This document shows positions 17,675 to 26,734 of a stretch of 64,000 bases of DNA, one piece after another. Location of the stretch: assembly GCF_022771645.1 (NCBI RefSeq), contig NZ_JALFCU010000064.1, forward strand, positions 20,338 through 84,337, in the 5' to 3' direction. The position numbers and the translations under genes are program-made. The notes under the pieces were generated by a model. The model searched no databases. It was not told where the DNA came from and was given only the letters and a program-made list of their open reading frames with translations. Every line of letters starts with the position of its first letter. The first letter of the stretch is position 1. The stretch is from Selenomonas sp. (GTDB lineage Bacteria; Bacillota; Negativicutes; Selenomonadales; Selenomonadaceae).

Positions 17675-17709
17675 GAAAAAATGCCCCGCCGGACAGCACC
17701 GGCGAGGCA
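17675..17709 (-). terminator. Terminator of the glucitol operon
   Basis: On the minus strand TGCCTCGCCGG pairs with CCGGCGGGGCA around TGCTGT, followed by TTTTTT. Confidence 0.87.
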
Positions 17710-17725
17710 TGGAGGGGTATCGTGT

Positions 17726-18544
17726 TCAGCCGCGGGTCTTGCCGCCCGCGACGTTGTACGTCACGCCGTGGATGTAGTCAGCGTGGTCGCTCGCGAGGAA
17801 GAGAACCGTGTCAGCGACTTCCGTGAGCTTGCCGCTGCGGCCGAGCGGCGTCGTCTTCGTGTTCTTGTAGCCGGCGCGGAGCTCTGAGACGGTGATGCCG
17901 CGCGTGTAGGCGAGCGCTTCTTCATACGCCGGCGTGCGGAGGCCCGTCGCCTCCATGATGCCCGGCGCAACGCCGACGACGCGGACGTGGTACTTGCCGA
18001 GTTCCTTCGCCCACGAGCGCGTGAACGAGTTCACGGCGTTCTTCGTGGCCGCGTAGATGCTCTGCCCTTCCGACCCTTCGAGGCCGCTTTCCGACGACAT
18101 GTTGATGATGACGCCGCGGCCCTCCTTGACGAGCTCGTGGCCGACGGCCTGCGCAACGAGATAGACGCCCTTGATGTTGACGCCCGTGACCTTGTCGTAG
18201 ACGGCTTCGCTGAGTTCGTGCTTGCCGTGCGGATCCTTCGGGTCGACGAGCAGGCACGGGATGTTGATGCCGGCATTGTTCACGAGGATGTCGATGCGGC
18301 CGAACTTCGATTTCGCCGCCGCGACCATCGCCGCGATGCTCTTCGCATCCGTGACGTTCATGACGCAATAGAGGAGCGTGCCGCTGCCCTCGTGGATGTC
18401 GAACGCCGGCTCGTTCGGATTCATGTCGCAGACGACGACGTTCGCGCCATTATCGAGGAACGCCTGCGCGACAGCCTTGCCGATGCCGGACGCGCCGCCC
18501 GTGACGACCGCTGTTTTTCCTTCTAGATTGAGCCATGATGCCAT
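17726..18544 (-). CDS. srlD: Sorbitol-6-phosphate 2-dehydrogenase (SDR family)
   Basis: A 272-residue short-chain dehydrogenase that would oxidise glucitol-6-phosphate to fructose-6-phosphate with NAD. The cofactor motif is VTGGASGIGKA, the NNAG motif is VNNAGINIP, and the catalytic set is Ser in INMSSESG and Tyr/Lys in YAATKNAV. It is the last gene of the srlM-A-E-B-D operon, 17 bases after srlB. Its size matches the SorD/GutF branch rather than the 259-residue E. coli SrlD. Substrate assignment rests on the PTS context. Confidence 0.88.
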   Translation of the reverse strand: MASWLNLEGKTAVVTGGASGIGKAVAQAFLDNGANVVVCDMNPNEPAFDIHEGSGTLLYCVMNVTDAKSIAAMVAAAKSKFGRIDILVNNAGINIPCLLVDPKDPHGKHELSEAVYDKVTGVNIKGVYLVAQAVGHELVKEGRGVIINMSSESGLEGSEGQSIYAATKNAVNSFTRSWAKELGKYHVRVVGVAPGIMEATGLRTPAYEEALAYTRGITVSELRAGYKNTKTTPLGRSGKLTEVADTVLFLASDHADYIHGVTYNVAGGKTRG

Positions 18545-18561
18545 GATAAAGACTTCCTTTC

Positions 18562-18930
18562 TTATGCCCGGACAATCGAGATTTCGTCTCCGGGCGCTAC
18601 ATCTGCGACGGGCTTGTCCTCGAGATAGAGGCTGCCTTCGAGGTTTTCGCCTTCTTCATTGTTGTTGAAACGGAGCGTGATATGGCCGAGGTTGCCGAGA
18701 TTCTTCTGCACCTCGCTGCCGACGTAGACGATCTTGTACGGCGTCTGTCCGAGGTAAAACGTGTCGCCGGCCGTGACCGTGTCGGTGAGCGCATTGCCGC
18801 GATGGAGCACGCAGTATTCGCGCAGCTCGTCCGGCGCGTTCTCGTTGAACATGATGAGCATCTTCGACGCGGCGAACGCATGGACGTTCGCGCCGAGCTC
18901 CTGTACGGTCGTGGAATAGTATTTTTTCAT
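18562..18930 (-). CDS. srlB: PTS glucitol/sorbitol-specific IIA component
   Basis: A 122-residue cytoplasmic phosphocarrier of the glucitol PTS. The phosphorylated histidine is expected in YCVLHRG (about residue 43), equal to His in E. coli SrlB; LGQTPYKIVYVGSEVQKNLGNLGHITLRF is the characteristic family core. It passes phosphate from HPr to the IIB domain of SrlE. It is spaced 15 bases from srlE. Confidence 0.92.
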   Translation of the reverse strand: MKKYYSTTVQELGANVHAFAASKMLIMFNENAPDELREYCVLHRGNALTDTVTAGDTFYLGQTPYKIVYVGSEVQKNLGNLGHITLRFNNNEEGENLEGSLYLEDKPVADVAPGDEISIVRA

Positions 18931-18945
18931 GATAGGTGCCTCCTA

Positions 18946-19959
18946 TCAGCCTTCATACAGGCCAAAGCTGGCGAGCCAGGCGAGGATGACGGACACCGGA
19001 CCCGTGATGAAACGGGAGTAAAGGACGGACGGCACGCCGACTTCGACAGTCTCCGCATCCGCTTCGGCGAGGCCGAGGCCGACGGGGACGAAGTCGCATG
19101 CGCACTGCGCGTTGATGGCGAAGAGCGCGGGCAGCGCGAGCGACGGCGGGATCGCGCCATTGCCGATCTCGACACCGATGAGCACGCCGATGACCTGCGC
19201 GATGACGGCGCCCGGGCCGAGGAACGGGGAGAGGAACGGGAACGAGCAGATCAGCGACAAGACGACGAGGCCGACGGGCGAGCTCGCGAGCGGCACCAAG
19301 AGATGCGCAATAACATCGCCGATGCCCGTCGAGAGGATGATGCCGATGAGCATGGAGACGAACGCCATGAACGGCAGGATCGTCTTGATCATCGTGTTGA
19401 TGGAATCGCGGCCGGCCTGGTAGAAGATCGCAACGATGCCGCCCATGAACTGGCCGATCTTCGCCATGAGCGAGCCGGCTTTCTGCTGCTTCGAGATCGT
19501 CTTCGTCGTGTCATAGCGCGGCTTCTTCGCAGGCGCGGCGGGCGCTTCTGCCGCAGCAGGCGCTGCCTCTGCCGCTGCCGCCGTGCCGTCTGCGAGCGCG
19601 ATGTCCTTCGGCTTGACGGCCGACACGTAGATGTCCGGCTTGATGTGCTGTGCGAGCGGGCCGGACGGGCCCGTCGGATTCAAGTTGATCGTGAAGATGC
19701 GCTTCTGCGGATAAATGCCGCAGCGGAGCGTACCGCCGCAATCGATGACGACGGCGAGCGTTTCGTCGTCCGGCACGCGCGTCTTGAAGCCATCCACGAC
19801 TTCACAACCCGTGAGCTCACCGAGATGGAGCGCGACCTCCGAGATGACGCCGCCCGTAATGTTGACGATCTTGTTTCGCTTTTCCGTCGGCGTGAGCGTG
19901 AGCGGGCCGCCGAAGCCGCCGGAACCTGCCGTGACGATGACGCTTTTGTATTCTGCCAT
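18946..19959 (-). CDS. srlE: PTS glucitol/sorbitol-specific IIB plus C-terminal membrane component
   Basis: A 337-residue protein. The N-terminal IIB domain (SVIVTAGSGGFGGPLTLTP, then the reactive Cys in TLRCGIYP near residue 80) is joined by an Ala/Pro-rich linker of about 40 residues to a membrane domain with about five helices and the motif CDFVPVGLGLAEADAETVEVG. This is the IIBC2 layout of E. coli SrlE. With SrlA it forms the glucitol channel. Confidence 0.92.
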   Translation of the reverse strand: MAEYKSVIVTAGSGGFGGPLTLTPTEKRNKIVNITGGVISEVALHLGELTGCEVVDGFKTRVPDDETLAVVIDCGGTLRCGIYPQKRIFTINLNPTGPSGPLAQHIKPDIYVSAVKPKDIALADGTAAAAEAAPAAAEAPAAPAKKPRYDTTKTISKQQKAGSLMAKIGQFMGGIVAIFYQAGRDSINTMIKTILPFMAFVSMLIGIILSTGIGDVIAHLLVPLASSPVGLVVLSLICSFPFLSPFLGPGAVIAQVIGVLIGVEIGNGAIPPSLALPALFAINAQCACDFVPVGLGLAEADAETVEVGVPSVLYSRFITGPVSVILAWLASFGLYEG

Positions 19960-19986
19960 GATCTGTATGCCTCCTGTGCGCTGCTG

Positions 19987-20541
19987 TTATTCTTTGATCG
20001 CTTTGACGGTTTTGCTGAGCTCGACACCCTGCTGCTTCTGCACATAAGCTGTCGTGAAGTCCGTGATCCAGCCGCGCAGGAAGTTGATGACGATGCCGAT
20101 GAGCAGATAGCGGAGCGCAAGGTCGACCGTCGGCAGGCCGAGCGCCGAAATGCCGTTCGCGATGCCGAGGAAGACGAAGAGCTCGCCCGGGTTGATGTGC
20201 GGGAACAGGCCGTTCATCGTGTGGCACGACGCCGAGCCCGCCGCGTAATACGACGGCTTGTAATACTCCGGCAGGAACTTGCCGAGCGAGAGCGTCATCG
20301 GGTTGCAGAAGAAGAACGTGCCGACGACGGGGAGCAAAATGTAGCGGCTGAACGGATTGCCGGCGCAGAGATGCGCGAACTTTTCGATGCGCTCATTGCC
20401 GACGAGCAGGACGATCGAGTTCATCGCGACGAGCAGGCAGACAAGCGTCGGGATGATGCCCGTGACCCAGCCGACGAGCGTCTCGCCGCCCTTGTTGAAC
20501 ATCCCGATAAAGCCTTGTGCCAGGAAAATCATGGTATCCAT
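19987..20541 (-). CDS. srlA: PTS glucitol/sorbitol-specific IIC component
   Basis: A 184-residue membrane protein of the EII-GUT family. It starts MDTMIFLAQGFIGMFNKGG, with membrane segments around LVCLLVAMNSIVLLVG and LLIGIVINFLRGWITDF and the conserved SCHTMNGLFPHINPGELFVFLG region. It lies 27 bases upstream of srlE and 75 bases after srlM. It makes up the glucitol permease with SrlE. Confidence 0.92.
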   Translation of the reverse strand: MDTMIFLAQGFIGMFNKGGETLVGWVTGIIPTLVCLLVAMNSIVLLVGNERIEKFAHLCAGNPFSRYILLPVVGTFFFCNPMTLSLGKFLPEYYKPSYYAAGSASCHTMNGLFPHINPGELFVFLGIANGISALGLPTVDLALRYLLIGIVINFLRGWITDFTTAYVQKQQGVELSKTVKAIKE

Positions 20542-20616
20542 GTGTTTCTTCCTTCTTTCTTACTGTGTGTGTTCTTCGGCGTGTAACCGACAGGAACCGC
20601 ACCCCCTGCGGCCCGG

Positions 20617-21051
20617 TCAGTTTTGTGTCATCCATCCGTCCGTGACGGCTTCTGGTTGCACATTTGCATGTTCTTTCTCATATGTGACGAAATTGACCTG
20701 CGCATCGAGCAAGGCGCGACGCGCTTGCCGGTCGTAGCCGAGCTCCGCGAGTTTTGCGTCCGTCAACGATTGGATGCGCCAGCCCACGAGCTCCGGCAGC
20801 GTGCGAAATCCCGCGAACACCGTGCGCCCCTGCATGATGTCGACGCGCCGGATGACCGCGCCGTCAAGCACGATCATCGCAACCGCTCCGGCTTTGAGCC
20901 GTCCGCGCGCCTTGCCACATGCCACGCGGCCGAGCCGTCGCAGCTCGCGCATTCGCCGTCCGAACCTGCGGAACTGCCAGAGCCCGAGCACGAGCTGCAA
21001 CAACCACATCGTAGCACCGATGGCGATCAGCCATACTGTCTTGTCTTCCAT
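20617..21051 (-). CDS. srlM: Glucitol operon activator-type protein
   Basis: A 144-residue protein of the GutM family, first gene of the glucitol operon. It has an N-terminal membrane helix (TVWLIAIGATMWLLQLVLGLW) and a basic cytoplasmic domain with YRRLGRVACGKARGR- and QGRTVFAGFRTLPELVGW-like segments. In E. coli SrlM is an activator of the operon, although the mechanism of this membrane-anchored family is unclear. ATG 21051 follows AAGGGGG; a longer frame starting farther upstream would cover the operator region. Confidence 0.82.
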   Translation of the reverse strand: MEDKTVWLIAIGATMWLLQLVLGLWQFRRFGRRMRELRRLGRVACGKARGRLKAGAVAMIVLDGAVIRRVDIMQGRTVFAGFRTLPELVGWRIQSLTDAKLAELGYDRQARRALLDAQVNFVTYEKEHANVQPEAVTDGWMTQN

Positions 21052-21106
21052 ACCGTGTCCCCCTTCATCTGTCAAACCTCCCTTGCCGCACGCGGCGGCG
21101 CTGTAT

Positions 21107-21280
21107 ATTATCACTTTTGTGATAATCTTGCACGTTTTTGTTTCTCTTTACAGCTCGGAGTTTACCGTATTTGGTGCGTATTTGCAAGCATAATCGTTCA
21201 TTTTTCGTCAAAATTCTTCTATTTTTATTGTTTTATAATTTTATTTGCACTTATGTGATAAATCTGTATCTTTTGTGATT
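21107..21280 (-). promoter_or_regulatory. srl promoter with three SorC-type operator copies
   Basis: The promoter on the minus strand is TTGCAA (21182-21187), 17 bases, TAAACT (21159-21164). Downstream of it lies the perfect palindrome ATTATCAC-N4-GTGATAAT (21107-21126). Upstream, a related site TTGCACTTATGTGATAA starts near 21245 and a third half-site GTATCTTTTGTGAT near 21267. The sites bracket the promoter, which would allow looping. No gene lies in 21052-21427. Confidence 0.65.
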
Positions 21281-21359
21281 TTGCAATGCCAACACTCCAC
21301 CCTGAATTTCATGGAACGCCTTCTTTGCAAGAGAACATCTCCATGTTTCACACAAAAAA

Positions 21360-21400
21360 AAGCTTCCGCATACGCAAAACGAATGCGTATGCGGAAGCTT
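21360..21400 (-). terminator. Terminator of sucD
   Basis: AAGCTTCCGCATACGC pairs perfectly with GCGTATGCGGAAGCTT and is followed on the minus strand by a long T run. Confidence 0.92.
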
Positions 21401-21427
21401 GTGTTTCAGGCGATGTTCAATTGTGTG

Positions 21428-22333
21428 TCAGCACGTGTGGCACTTTTCATAGATCCCTGCGCGTTTCAGCGTCGCGACGACGGTCTCGCCGATGTGGGCG
21501 ACCGTGTCGGCGACTTCGATGCCGACGGCATTCAGCGCTTTGATCTTGTCGGCAGCCGTGCCTTTGCCGCCGCTGATGATAGCGCCAGCGTGGCCCATGC
21601 GCTTGCCCGGAGGCGCCTGGCGGCCGGCGATGAAGGCCGTGACCGGCTTGTCCGGCATGTTCTCTTTGATCCATTTCGCAGCGTCTTCTTCGGCCGTGCC
21701 GCCGATCTCGCCGATCATGAGGACGGCGAGCGTGTCCGGATCGTTCTTGAACGCTTCGAGCGCATCGATGAAGTCCGTGCCCTTGATCGGGTCGCCGCCG
21801 ATGCCGATGGCCGTCGTCTGGCCGATGCCGGCCGCGGAAAGCTGGAACGTCGCTTCGTACGTCAGCGTGCCGGAGCGGCTGATGACGCCGACGTGGCCTT
21901 TCTTGTGGATGTAGCCCGGGATGATGCCGAGCTTCGCTTCGTCCGTCGTGAGGATGCCCGGGCAATTCGGGCCGATGAGGCGCGTCTTCTTGCCTTCCAT
22001 GTAGCGGCGCACGCGGATCATATCCTGCACGGGGATGTGCTCCGTGATGCAGACGACGAGGTCGAGCTCCGCGTCGACGGCTTCGAAGATGGAGTCCGCA
22101 GCGAATTTCGCGGGGACGAAGATGACGGAAGCATTCGCGCCCGTCGCCTCCACGGCATCGCGCACCGTGTTGAAGACAGGGACGCCGCACGCGACCTGGC
22201 CGGCCTTGCCCGGCGTGACGCCGCCGACGACTTTCGTGCCGTAATCAATCATCTGCTGCGCATGGAACGACGCGGCCTTGCCCGTGATGCCCTGGACGAT
22301 GACTTTGGTATCTTTATTGACGAAAATTCCCAT
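21428..22333 (-). CDS. sucD: Succinate-CoA ligase (ADP-forming), alpha subunit
   Basis: A 301-residue subunit that carries the phosphohistidine. Visible are the CoA-binding Rossmann start VIVQGITGKAASFHAQQMIDYGT, GPNCPGI, SRSGTLTYEA, GIGGDPIKGT and the active-site histidine in RMGHAGAIISGGKGTA. It interconverts succinyl-CoA and succinate with nucleotide formation; in Negativicutes this sits at the junction of the succinate/propionate route. Encoded 14 bases after sucC. Confidence 0.95.
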   Translation of the reverse strand: MGIFVNKDTKVIVQGITGKAASFHAQQMIDYGTKVVGGVTPGKAGQVACGVPVFNTVRDAVEATGANASVIFVPAKFAADSIFEAVDAELDLVVCITEHIPVQDMIRVRRYMEGKKTRLIGPNCPGILTTDEAKLGIIPGYIHKKGHVGVISRSGTLTYEATFQLSAAGIGQTTAIGIGGDPIKGTDFIDALEAFKNDPDTLAVLMIGEIGGTAEEDAAKWIKENMPDKPVTAFIAGRQAPPGKRMGHAGAIISGGKGTAADKIKALNAVGIEVADTVAHIGETVVATLKRAGIYEKCHTC

Positions 22334-22347
22334 GCTCTATGCCCTCC

Positions 22348-23541
22348 TCACGCCTGCTCGGCTTCTTTGACAAGTTTCACGATGGTCTCGGCGCCGCCTT
22401 CCATCGTCGGCGCCATGATGACGTTCGAGATCGGCGTGTCCTTCAGGATCTGGCGGCCGATATCGACGTTCGTGCCCTCGAGGCGCACGACGACCGGCAC
22501 GGGCAGGGACTTGCCATCCTCGGAGATGATCTTCGCCGCATCGACGATGCCCTGCGCGACGAGGTCGCAGCGGTTGATGCCGCCGAAGATGTTGACGAAG
22601 ATGCCTTTCGCCTGGCCGCCGTCGAGCATGATGCGGAACGCGGCCGCGATCTTCTCCGGCGTGGAGTCGCCGCCGACATCGAGGAAGTTCGCCGGCTCAC
22701 CGCCGTAGAATTTGATGATGTCGACCGTCGCCATCGCGAGGCCGGCGCCGTTGACCATGCAGGCGACGTCGCCGCCGAGGTTAACGTAGTTCAGGCCTTC
22801 CTTCGCCGCCGCGAGTTCTTTCGGATCTTCCTCCGTCACGTCGCGGAGCTCTTCGATGTCCGGATGACGGTAGAGCGCGCTGTCGTCAAAGTTCAGCTTC
22901 GCATCGAGCGCGATGACGTCCATTTCCTTCGTGAGGACGAGCGGATTGATCTCGGCGAGGCTGCAATCCTTGCCGACGAACGCCGCATAGAGGCAGTTCA
23001 TGAGCTTCGTCGCCTTGCGGACGGCTTCTTTCGGCAGGTGCAGGCCGTATGCCATGCGCTGCGCTTGGAACGGTGCGAGGCCGATGGCGGGATCGATGGT
23101 CTCCGTGAGGATCTTGTCCGGCATCTCGGCCGCGACCTTTTCGATCTCCATACCACCTTCTTCCGAGCCCATCATGACGACGCGACTCGTCTTGCGGTCG
23201 ACGACGAACGAGAGGTAGTATTCCTTCTCGATGTTCGAGCCAGCTTCGATGAGCAGGCGATGGACTTCTTTGCCCGCAGGGCCCGTCTGCTTCGTGACGA
23301 GCGTTTTGCCGAGGAGCTCCTTCGCGTACGCGCGGACTTCGTCTTCCGTCTTCGCAATCTTGACGCCGCCCGCCTTGCCGCGGCCGCCGGCGTGGATCTG
23401 CGCTTTCACGACGACGACGGGCGTGCCGAGCTTCTTCGCGTTCTCCACGGCCTCATCGACCGAGAACGCGGGATAGCCCTCCGGCACGTTGACGCCGTAC
23501 GATTTCAGGACGGCCTTGCTCTGGTACTCATGGATGTTCAT
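22348..23541 (-). CDS. sucC: Succinate-CoA ligase (ADP-forming), beta subunit
   Basis: A 397-residue subunit with an ATP-grasp domain. It begins MNIHEYQSKAVLKSYGVNVP, continues VVKAQIHAGGRGKAGGVK and has LAEINPLVLT, DAKLNFDD, NGAGLAMAT and FVNIFGGINRCD, all typical for SucC. The SD AGGGGGA precedes the ATG. Together with sucD it forms a two-gene unit; whether it also reads through from galM (74 bases upstream) is open. Confidence 0.95.
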   Translation of the reverse strand: MNIHEYQSKAVLKSYGVNVPEGYPAFSVDEAVENAKKLGTPVVVVKAQIHAGGRGKAGGVKIAKTEDEVRAYAKELLGKTLVTKQTGPAGKEVHRLLIEAGSNIEKEYYLSFVVDRKTSRVVMMGSEEGGMEIEKVAAEMPDKILTETIDPAIGLAPFQAQRMAYGLHLPKEAVRKATKLMNCLYAAFVGKDCSLAEINPLVLTKEMDVIALDAKLNFDDSALYRHPDIEELRDVTEEDPKELAAAKEGLNYVNLGGDVACMVNGAGLAMATVDIIKFYGGEPANFLDVGGDSTPEKIAAAFRIMLDGGQAKGIFVNIFGGINRCDLVAQGIVDAAKIISEDGKSLPVPVVVRLEGTNVDIGRQILKDTPISNVIMAPTMEGGAETIVKLVKEAEQA

Positions 23542-23615
23542 GTGTTGTCCCCCTTGTCAAAGGATGATCGTGTGTAACCCTCATGATATCTTGAATGGAA
23601 AAGCAAAACGTCTCG

Positions 23616-24740
23616 TTATTTATCCCCTAAAACGAAAACCGTCTGCGCTTTCCACGTTTCGCCTTTTTTCAGCACGGGCTGCGGGAAATTCGAATTCGCG
23701 AACGCGTTCGGGAAATACTGCGTCTCGAGGCAGAAGCCCGAGCGGCGCTCGAAATGCGTGCCTTTTTTGCCGACCTGCGTGCCGTCGAGGAAGTTGCCCG
23801 TGTAGAACTGGATGCCGGGCAGCGTCGTGTAGCACATGAGCGTCAGGCCTGTCTTGTCGGACTCCGCGTACGCCGCCTTGTGCAGGCCGCCGTCGTTGTA
23901 GTCGATGGGGCAATGGATGTCAAAGCCGAACATGCCAGGCTTCATCTCCACGTCCGGCGCGTCGCCGCGCAGCACCCAGTTGTGATCGTAGCCATGGCCC
24001 ATCTGGAGCTCGTCGAAGTCATCGTCGATGTGCTCGCCGATGCGCACAGGCATGCGGAGATCCATCGGCGTGCCGGCGACATCGAGGATGCGGCCGTCCG
24101 GCAGCGACTCGCTGTCCGCCCACGTATACTTGTCAGCGAAAATCTGTACCTTCTGGTCGAGCACGGAGCCGCCCGCGTAGCCGTCGAGGTTGAAATACGA
24201 ATGGTTCGTGAGGTTGATGACCGTGTCCTGATCGCACGTCGCCTCATACGTAATCGAGAGCTCGTTGTCATTCGAGAGGCTGTAGACAACCGCGACGTGC
24301 ATCGTGCCGGGATAGCCGCCCGCGCCGTCCGGGCTCGTCAGCGTGAACTTGACGCCCGTGTCCGTCTCCTCCGCGTCCCACAGCTGGTTGTGGAAGCCGG
24401 CCGTGCCGCCGTGGATGTGGTTCTGCTTGCGGCTGCCCGTGTTGAGGTCGAGCTGGTACGTCTTGCCGCCGAGCGTGACCTTGCCGCCCGCGATGCGGTT
24501 CGCATGACGGCCGACGATGCCGCCCATGCTCGTGTCGTCCTTCTCGTAGTCGGCTGCGTTGTCGTAGCCGAGCAGGACGTCGACGAAGGTGCCGGCGCTC
24601 GTCATCTTGCGCCACGACACGAAGCGCGCGCCGTACGTCGTGACCGCTGCCTCCGTGCCTTTCGTGTTCCTGAGCGTGTAAAGGAACACTTCCCTGCCAT
24701 CGCTGAGCTTGCCGAACGATTCCTTGCGGATCTTCGCCAT
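23616..24740 (-). CDS. galM: Aldose 1-epimerase (galactose mutarotase)
   Basis: A 374-residue enzyme interconverting alpha and beta anomers of galactose and glucose. Catalytic landmarks are GRHANRIAGGKV, the acid histidine in LTNHSYFNLDG, and the base glutamate in GFCLETQYFPNAFANSNFP. No signal peptide, so it is cytoplasmic. It has its own promoter (24846-24874). The neighbours are not galactose genes, so it probably supports general sugar use. Confidence 0.92.
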   Translation of the reverse strand: MAKIRKESFGKLSDGREVFLYTLRNTKGTEAAVTTYGARFVSWRKMTSAGTFVDVLLGYDNAADYEKDDTSMGGIVGRHANRIAGGKVTLGGKTYQLDLNTGSRKQNHIHGGTAGFHNQLWDAEETDTGVKFTLTSPDGAGGYPGTMHVAVVYSLSNDNELSITYEATCDQDTVINLTNHSYFNLDGYAGGSVLDQKVQIFADKYTWADSESLPDGRILDVAGTPMDLRMPVRIGEHIDDDFDELQMGHGYDHNWVLRGDAPDVEMKPGMFGFDIHCPIDYNDGGLHKAAYAESDKTGLTLMCYTTLPGIQFYTGNFLDGTQVGKKGTHFERRSGFCLETQYFPNAFANSNFPQPVLKKGETWKAQTVFVLGDK

Positions 24741-24845
24741 TCAAAAAGACCTCCTAGGATACGAGCACATCGCATCCACGCGATATGCTCAAATCGTGTG
24801 AAAATTGTGTGCAATCGAGTCACTTTTGAAACAATTTATGCTTCT

Positions 24846-24874
24846 AGTTTACTCCACGCGAAAACGTTTGTCAA
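24846..24874 (-). promoter_or_regulatory. Promoter of galM
   Basis: TTGACA (24869-24874), 17 bases, TAAACT (24846-24851). The spacer contains AAACGTTT, the kind of CG-centred palindrome used by LacI-family regulators. The A/T-rich remainder up to 24982 shows no gene. Confidence 0.78.
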
Positions 24875-24981
24875 TGAAAAATAATACAAAATCGAAAAAA
24901 GTAATAATCGTAAAATAAACAAAATTTATCGCGTTTCTGATGCATCATTTTTCGTCAATATCGCACGAAAAATTTTCTCTG

Positions 24982-25641
24982 TCATACCGAAAACAATTTC
25001 GCAATATCGACAGCCGCAAGGTCATCGACAATCTCATCGGCACGCGAGAGATCCTGCACGCCGGAATGCGGGCTGCGGAAGCCGATGCAGTACATGCCTG
25101 CCCCTTTCGCCGCCGCCACGCCCGCCGCCGTATCCTCGAGCACGACGCAGTCGCACGGAGAAACGTCCAGCGCCTCGGCGCTCAAACGATAAATCGCGGG
25201 ATCCGGCTTGCTCTTCGGCAGTTCCGAGCCTGAAATCACGGACTGGAACGTATCCGTCAAACCGAACTGCACGAGAACCGCATCGACGACACGCCGCCAC
25301 GAGCTCGTCGCAAGCGCCAGCGGCACACCAGCCTCGCGCAGACGGCGGATCAAGTCCAGGCTGCCCGGCACGGCCTGCAGCACCCCGCTGAGCGCGAGCT
25401 CGAGGTAATGCGCGTGCTTGTAGTTCGTGATTTCCTGCACCGTGATGTCCGTGCGATGCTCCCGCGCCAGCACATCCGAAAAGATCGCCGCGCTCGTGCG
25501 TCCCATATACTGATCGAGCTCGTCTTCATCAAACGGCAGCCCGAAATGCGCAAACGTCTCCATCTTCACGCGGCTGTGGAGTGGCTCGCTGTCAATGATG
25601 ACGCCGTCCATGTCGAAAATAAAGGCTTTTCGTTGGTTCAT
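24982..25641 (-). CDS. HAD-superfamily phosphatase (beta-phosphoglucomutase-like)
   Basis: A 219-residue HAD hydrolase with motif I FDMDGVIIDSEP, motif II in LALATSSWRR, motif III lysine in PKSKPDPAIY and motif IV VLEDTAAGVAAAKGAG. The helical cap between residues 20 and 85 fits the beta-phosphoglucomutase/phosphatase group. ATG 25641 follows AGAGGA; it starts 11 bases after the FkbM gene, so co-transcription is likely. Sugar phosphate substrate unknown. Confidence 0.85.
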   Translation of the reverse strand: MNQRKAFIFDMDGVIIDSEPLHSRVKMETFAHFGLPFDEDELDQYMGRTSAAIFSDVLAREHRTDITVQEITNYKHAHYLELALSGVLQAVPGSLDLIRRLREAGVPLALATSSWRRVVDAVLVQFGLTDTFQSVISGSELPKSKPDPAIYRLSAEALDVSPCDCVVLEDTAAGVAAAKGAGMYCIGFRSPHSGVQDLSRADEIVDDLAAVDIAKLFSV

Positions 25642-25652
25642 TTTTCCTCTTT

Positions 25653-26679
25653 TCAAAGGCAATACAGTACTGTCTCCGTCGAAATCAGCGAGTAATGCCG
25701 CAGATACAAACGATAGTCCGGATGCAATGAAAGAATGTACTCTGGCAGGTCGAGAATATCTTCTGGCTTGTGATAGACGCAGATGGCGAGTTTCGGGCGG
25801 TTGCGCTGGACCGTCTTTTCCGCACCTTCGAGTGCCGCACGTTCTGAGCCCTCGATATCCATCTTGATGAACGTGACGCGACCGTCACAAATTTCTTCAT
25901 CGATAGAGCTCACAGGGATGCGGAACTCTCCTGCCTCGTTGACCTCGCTCGACCAGTCTCCCGTATTCTTGAAACGCAGCGCGCCCTTTTCCTTCCATGC
26001 GCCGTACGGGAACAGCGTCGTTTTCTCCGGCGATAAATTCTGAAGCGTTCGTCCGCACTTCTCCCGGTTCGACGGATCCGGCTCGAACGCATAAATGTGG
26101 CGCCACTCCTTTGCCCATGCAGCAAACGCGCGCGCCGTATCGCCATCATAGGCGCCGGCATCGACAAACGTCTCATCCTTTTCATGCGGCATAGCGGAAA
26201 GCGTGAAATATTGTCTTGCGGCCATCCGATCGACAATCTGATCGACACGAATGATGCGCTCCGATGCAACGCCGAGTTCCGCGAGTTGTTTGGCGATTTC
26301 ATGCTGGTAATTCCGCCCACCCTTGTGCACCGCGAGAAATACGCGTGCATGCGGATGCTCTTGTATCATTTTTGGTGGGACTATTGTACCCCCCCCCGAT
26401 TTTCTGACCCCATTTCTGGGGATTATTGTCGAAGATGCCTTCCCATGCTTGCGGCACCATCGCGTACACGGCCTGCCCGTAATCGCCAGCGCCAAAGATG
26501 AAATTCTCTTCACCCTGTAAAATCGTCTGCCGTAGCGCTTTCGCTTCCGGCAGCGGTGCAACGAGCTCCTGAATATACCGTGCATCGCCCGTCAGGGAAT
26601 GCATGAGCCGTTTTTCAAAAACGAACCGCGATTCATCATCCTGCAAGCGACGATAAATCTGCCGTACTCGATGCTCCAT
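25653..26679 (-). pseudogene. FkbM-family methyltransferase interrupted at a G9 tract
   Basis: The N-terminal frame (from ATG 26679; alternatives TTG 26682 and GTG 26688, behind AGGAGG) encodes a helical part and a nucleotide-binding-like GAGDYGQAVYAMVPQAWEGI segment, then reaches QKIGGG at nine consecutive G. The rest lies in another frame: TIVPPKMIQ, the SAM motif ETFVDAGAYDGDTARAF, YAFEPDPSN and the FkbM signature FIKMDIEGSERAALEGAEKT. With eight G the frames join as IGGGTIVPPK and give about 342 residues. FkbM proteins methylate sugars or surface glycans. The gene may be phase-variable or the run may be miscounted. Confidence 0.78.
26389..26397 (-). repeat. Homopolymer C9/G9 tract inside the FkbM gene
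   Basis: Nine consecutive C on the plus strand, in the coding part of the gene. Nine put the two halves out of frame; eight or eleven put them in frame. Confidence 0.9.
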
Positions 26680-26734
26680 CAAATCCACTACCTCCTAAAA
26701 CAAACATTTATGCTTGCAACACGAGCCCCACGGC

